Of a stretch of 30,141 nucleotides of DNA, positions 28,916 to 30,141 are shown one piece after another. Each line of letters starts with the position of its first letter. Positions within the stretch are counted from its first letter, which is position 1. Both the position numbers and the translations under genes were made by a program. The notes beneath the pieces are model-generated. The model was not told where the DNA came from. It worked only from the letters and a program-made list of their open reading frames with translations, and searched no databases. This stretch comes from a virus: positions 1 to 30,141 of IMG/VR virus record IMGVR_UViG_3300028189_000044; one strand, given 5' to 3'.

Positions 28916-29101
28916 ATGGCTATTGGCGGCACTTCAACTACAAACGTCAACATGGTACAGGTCAGCTCACCTCAAACGAGGTCTTCCGGCAGGACTTACC
29001 ATTGTGACAAATGCGAGAAGACCTACAGGACACCAAACGGGATCTATCAACACAAACTCGTTAAACATCCGGAAAAGAAAGAAATCGACAATGGACTTTG
29101 A
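28916..29101 (+). CDS. C2H2 zinc-finger protein
   Basis: A 61-residue protein starting behind AAGGAGG. Residues 28-51 fit a classical C2H2 finger: Y28, C30, C33, Y37, I43, H46, H51, i.e. C-x2-C-x12-H-x4-H with the hydrophobic residues at the expected places. The finger is preceded by a serine/threonine-rich leader and followed by a basic-acidic tail. Classical C2H2 fingers are common in eukaryotes and rarer, though known, in phages and bacteria (Ros/MucR type has a different spacing). One finger alone can bind nucleic acid or protein. The next gene begins 11 bases before its stop. Confidence 0.85.
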   Translation: MAIGGTSTTNVNMVQVSSPQTRSSGRTYHCDKCEKTYRTPNGIYQHKLVKHPEKKEIDNGL

Positions 29102-29300
29102 ACTAGCTGACGAGTTTGTTCCTAACGGTAAATATCGCTTTACTTATAGGGAGCGTGGCAAAAAGGGAGAGGTTAAAGAGGAGGTCATCCAAATTGTTGA
29201 CAATCCACTTAACGCCTGCGCGATGCTCCTTGAGGGTGTAGCTAACCTGGAATTTGGCCAGGAGATGCTTATCGAGGCTTTGCCAAAAATCTCTCACTGA
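29091..29300 (+). CDS. Small hypothetical protein, 69 residues
   Basis: The ATG at 29091 overlaps the zinc-finger gene end. The N-terminal half is beta-like and basic (NGKYRFTYRERGKKGEVKEEVIQIV), the C-terminal half a hydrophobic helix (ACAMLLEGVANLEFGQEMLIEAL). The family is not recognised. The Shine-Dalgarno site is weak (GAAAAGAAAG), consistent with coupling. Confidence 0.55.
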   Translation: MDFELADEFVPNGKYRFTYRERGKKGEVKEEVIQIVDNPLNACAMLLEGVANLEFGQEMLIEALPKISH

Positions 29301-29334
29301 TACAACCTCACTTCAACACGGAAGGACCTATGAG

Positions 29335-29622
29335 ATGAGTGAAGATCGAAACCTCACGGAAGAGCCTCACGAGAAAATATTCGAACAGGCAAAGAGCAGA
29401 GTACGCTTTGAGATGGATGATGAAGGCTACCACCGGTTAGTCGGTAAACATGTTAATGGAGAAGAAGTCTCTGGCGATTGGGTCAGCTACATCTCCATAA
29501 GCAGATTGAGTCTGGCTGAACACAATTACATAGGGGTGACATCTTACTACTTAGGTGGAAGTACACCTGAGAGTATGCCGGTAGAAGTGCCTCTGCAATT
29601 AAACCTGGGAACAACTCCCTAA
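29335..29622 (+). CDS. Hypothetical protein, 95 residues, last gene of the block
   Basis: I choose the ATG at 29335 behind GGAAGG; the frame also opens at 29254 inside the previous gene. The product is acidic at the N-terminus (EDRNLTEEPHEKIFEQAKSRVRFEMDDEG) and beta-rich later (WVSYISISRLSLAEHNYIGVTSYYLG). The family is not recognised. It ends four bases before the stem of the terminator. Confidence 0.65.
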   Translation: MSEDRNLTEEPHEKIFEQAKSRVRFEMDDEGYHRLVGKHVNGEEVSGDWVSYISISRLSLAEHNYIGVTSYYLGGSTPESMPVEVPLQLNLGTTP

Positions 29623-29625
29623 AAG

Positions 29626-29690
29626 ATAACCTCAGAACAACTCTTATGCCTTCGGGTGTAGGGGTTGTTCTGGGGTTATATATTTTTTTT
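29626..29690 (+). terminator. Very strong intrinsic terminator, UUCG-capped
   Basis: A continuous stem of 23 or more pairs from about 29628 to 29677 (several G-U pairs, AT extensions on the outside) closes on a TTCG tetraloop at 29651-29654 and is followed by eight T residues at 29683-29690. It ends the long + strand block of small genes and insulates the promoter-like site 70 bases further on. Confidence 0.95.
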
Positions 29691-29758
29691 GATTTTCCTC
29701 TCCTTATACAGCGATGAAGAACCTCTAAAATAAGAGTAATGGGAATATTTCTTTACTC

Positions 29759-29778
29759 TAACTCGTTAAATTAACCCA
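29759..29778 (+). promoter_or_regulatory. Candidate phage RNA polymerase promoter, copy 3
   Basis: TAACTCGTTAAATTAACCCA matches the 20-mer at 3109 and 16745 in 17 positions, with the core CGTTAAATTAACCC unchanged. It follows the terminator at 29626 and opens a leader that runs out of the window, so it probably drives the next gene block. Confidence 0.6.
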
Positions 29779-30141
29779 AGAGGCTTCGAGAGAAGACGTC
29801 GAAGGGGTTCCTCTTTTAATGTCCTCCTGAACGCTTTAGTAGTTGGAATTGAGAAGAGTAAACCTTAAAGCTTGGCTGTGCATCGTTGAGCACTAGCGAA
29901 CGCGGTCTCTTTCTTATAACCTCCGCTTACGCGAGACACCATATCAGTTATTGTTAAGAGCAATTTCATCGTCGTGTAAGGAAAGAGGATCTTTCTAAAG
30001 AGAGCAGCTACTACGACTGTTCATACTCAGGCTCACGCCAAATGATATCTAAAGAGTCCTTCTTAAGAGAACTTTCTTCTTGTGTATTGAGAAAGTTCTC
30101 TTAAATGAGACTCTCTGAAGAGTCCTTTAAATAGCTGAGAT
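29779..30141 (+). other. Long structured leader without genes
   Basis: About 360 bases hold no gene I can support on either strand. Several hairpins are seen: AAGAGG-CTTCGA with TCGAAG...CCTCTT at 29778-29815, GTGC/GCAC at about 29878-29893, GAAAGA/TCTTTC at about 29981-29995, a perfect 15-pair stem (30063-30077 with 30090-30104), and GACTCT/AGAGTC at 30109-30124. The word AAGAGTCCTT occurs at 30052 and again at 30118, so GACTCT at 30109 can pair with either copy. This would be an unusually long and folded 5' leader for a phage message, or a separate RNA. Confidence 0.5.

Overview
The window is a densely packed segment of a lytic tailed-phage genome. Every supported gene is on the + strand, stop and start codons often overlap, and no host-like or bacterial chromosomal gene is seen. 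A single-subunit T7-type RNA polymerase, a T7-type family A DNA polymerase, a gp4-type primase-helicase and a phage single-stranded DNA-binding protein identify a T7-like replication and transcription strategy (podovirus-type or an Autographivirus relative). A cobalamin-dependent ribonucleotide reductase, an ATP-dependent DNA ligase and an acyl carrier protein set it apart from coliphage T7. The host cannot be named. The SSB tail ending DDEIPF and the strong AGGAGG-type ribosome sites fit a Gram-negative host; the class II reductase implies that B12 is available.

Layout. 1-3091: RNA polymerase and two small genes. 3109-9328: replication block (SSB, DUF3310, DNA polymerase, 5'-3' exonuclease, SegE-like GIY-YIG protein, a membrane peptide, primase-helicase). 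9343-16574: nucleotide and DNA metabolism (class II RNR, ACP, ligase, nucleotidyltransferase-fold protein, DUF4326, DHH phosphoesterase) with several small genes. 16745-17501: a promoter-like site, a gene for a three-repeat acidic protein, and a strong intrinsic terminator, apparently a one-gene transcription unit. 17522-25310: a run of small unknown genes, including a GHKL-ATPase-like protein and a P/S/T-rich protein, interrupted by a roughly 290-nt highly structured non-coding stretch. 25311-25939: a 630-nt non-coding, extremely G-skewed block with regularly spaced GGCAGTAAYGG repeats, a good replication-origin candidate. 25940-29622: two widespread phage proteins, a Nudix hydrolase, a tRNA-like element with an encoded CCA, small proteins and a C2H2 zinc finger. 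29626-30141: a 23-bp intrinsic terminator, a third promoter-like site and about 360 nt of structured leader running out of the window, probably toward the structural genes.

How it works together. The RNA polymerase probably reads a 20-base motif (CAACCCGTTAAATTAACCCT) found identically at 3109 and 16745 and with three differences at 29759. Each copy stands at the head of a gene block and in a gap otherwise free of genes. Polymerase, exonuclease, primase-helicase, SSB and ligase form a nearly complete replisome; RNR supplies deoxynucleotides. Several genes begin with TTG behind a strong Shine-Dalgarno site, and at least three genes too short for a 60-residue cut-off are present (12133, 12315, 20938), plus a 51-residue membrane peptide at 28565.
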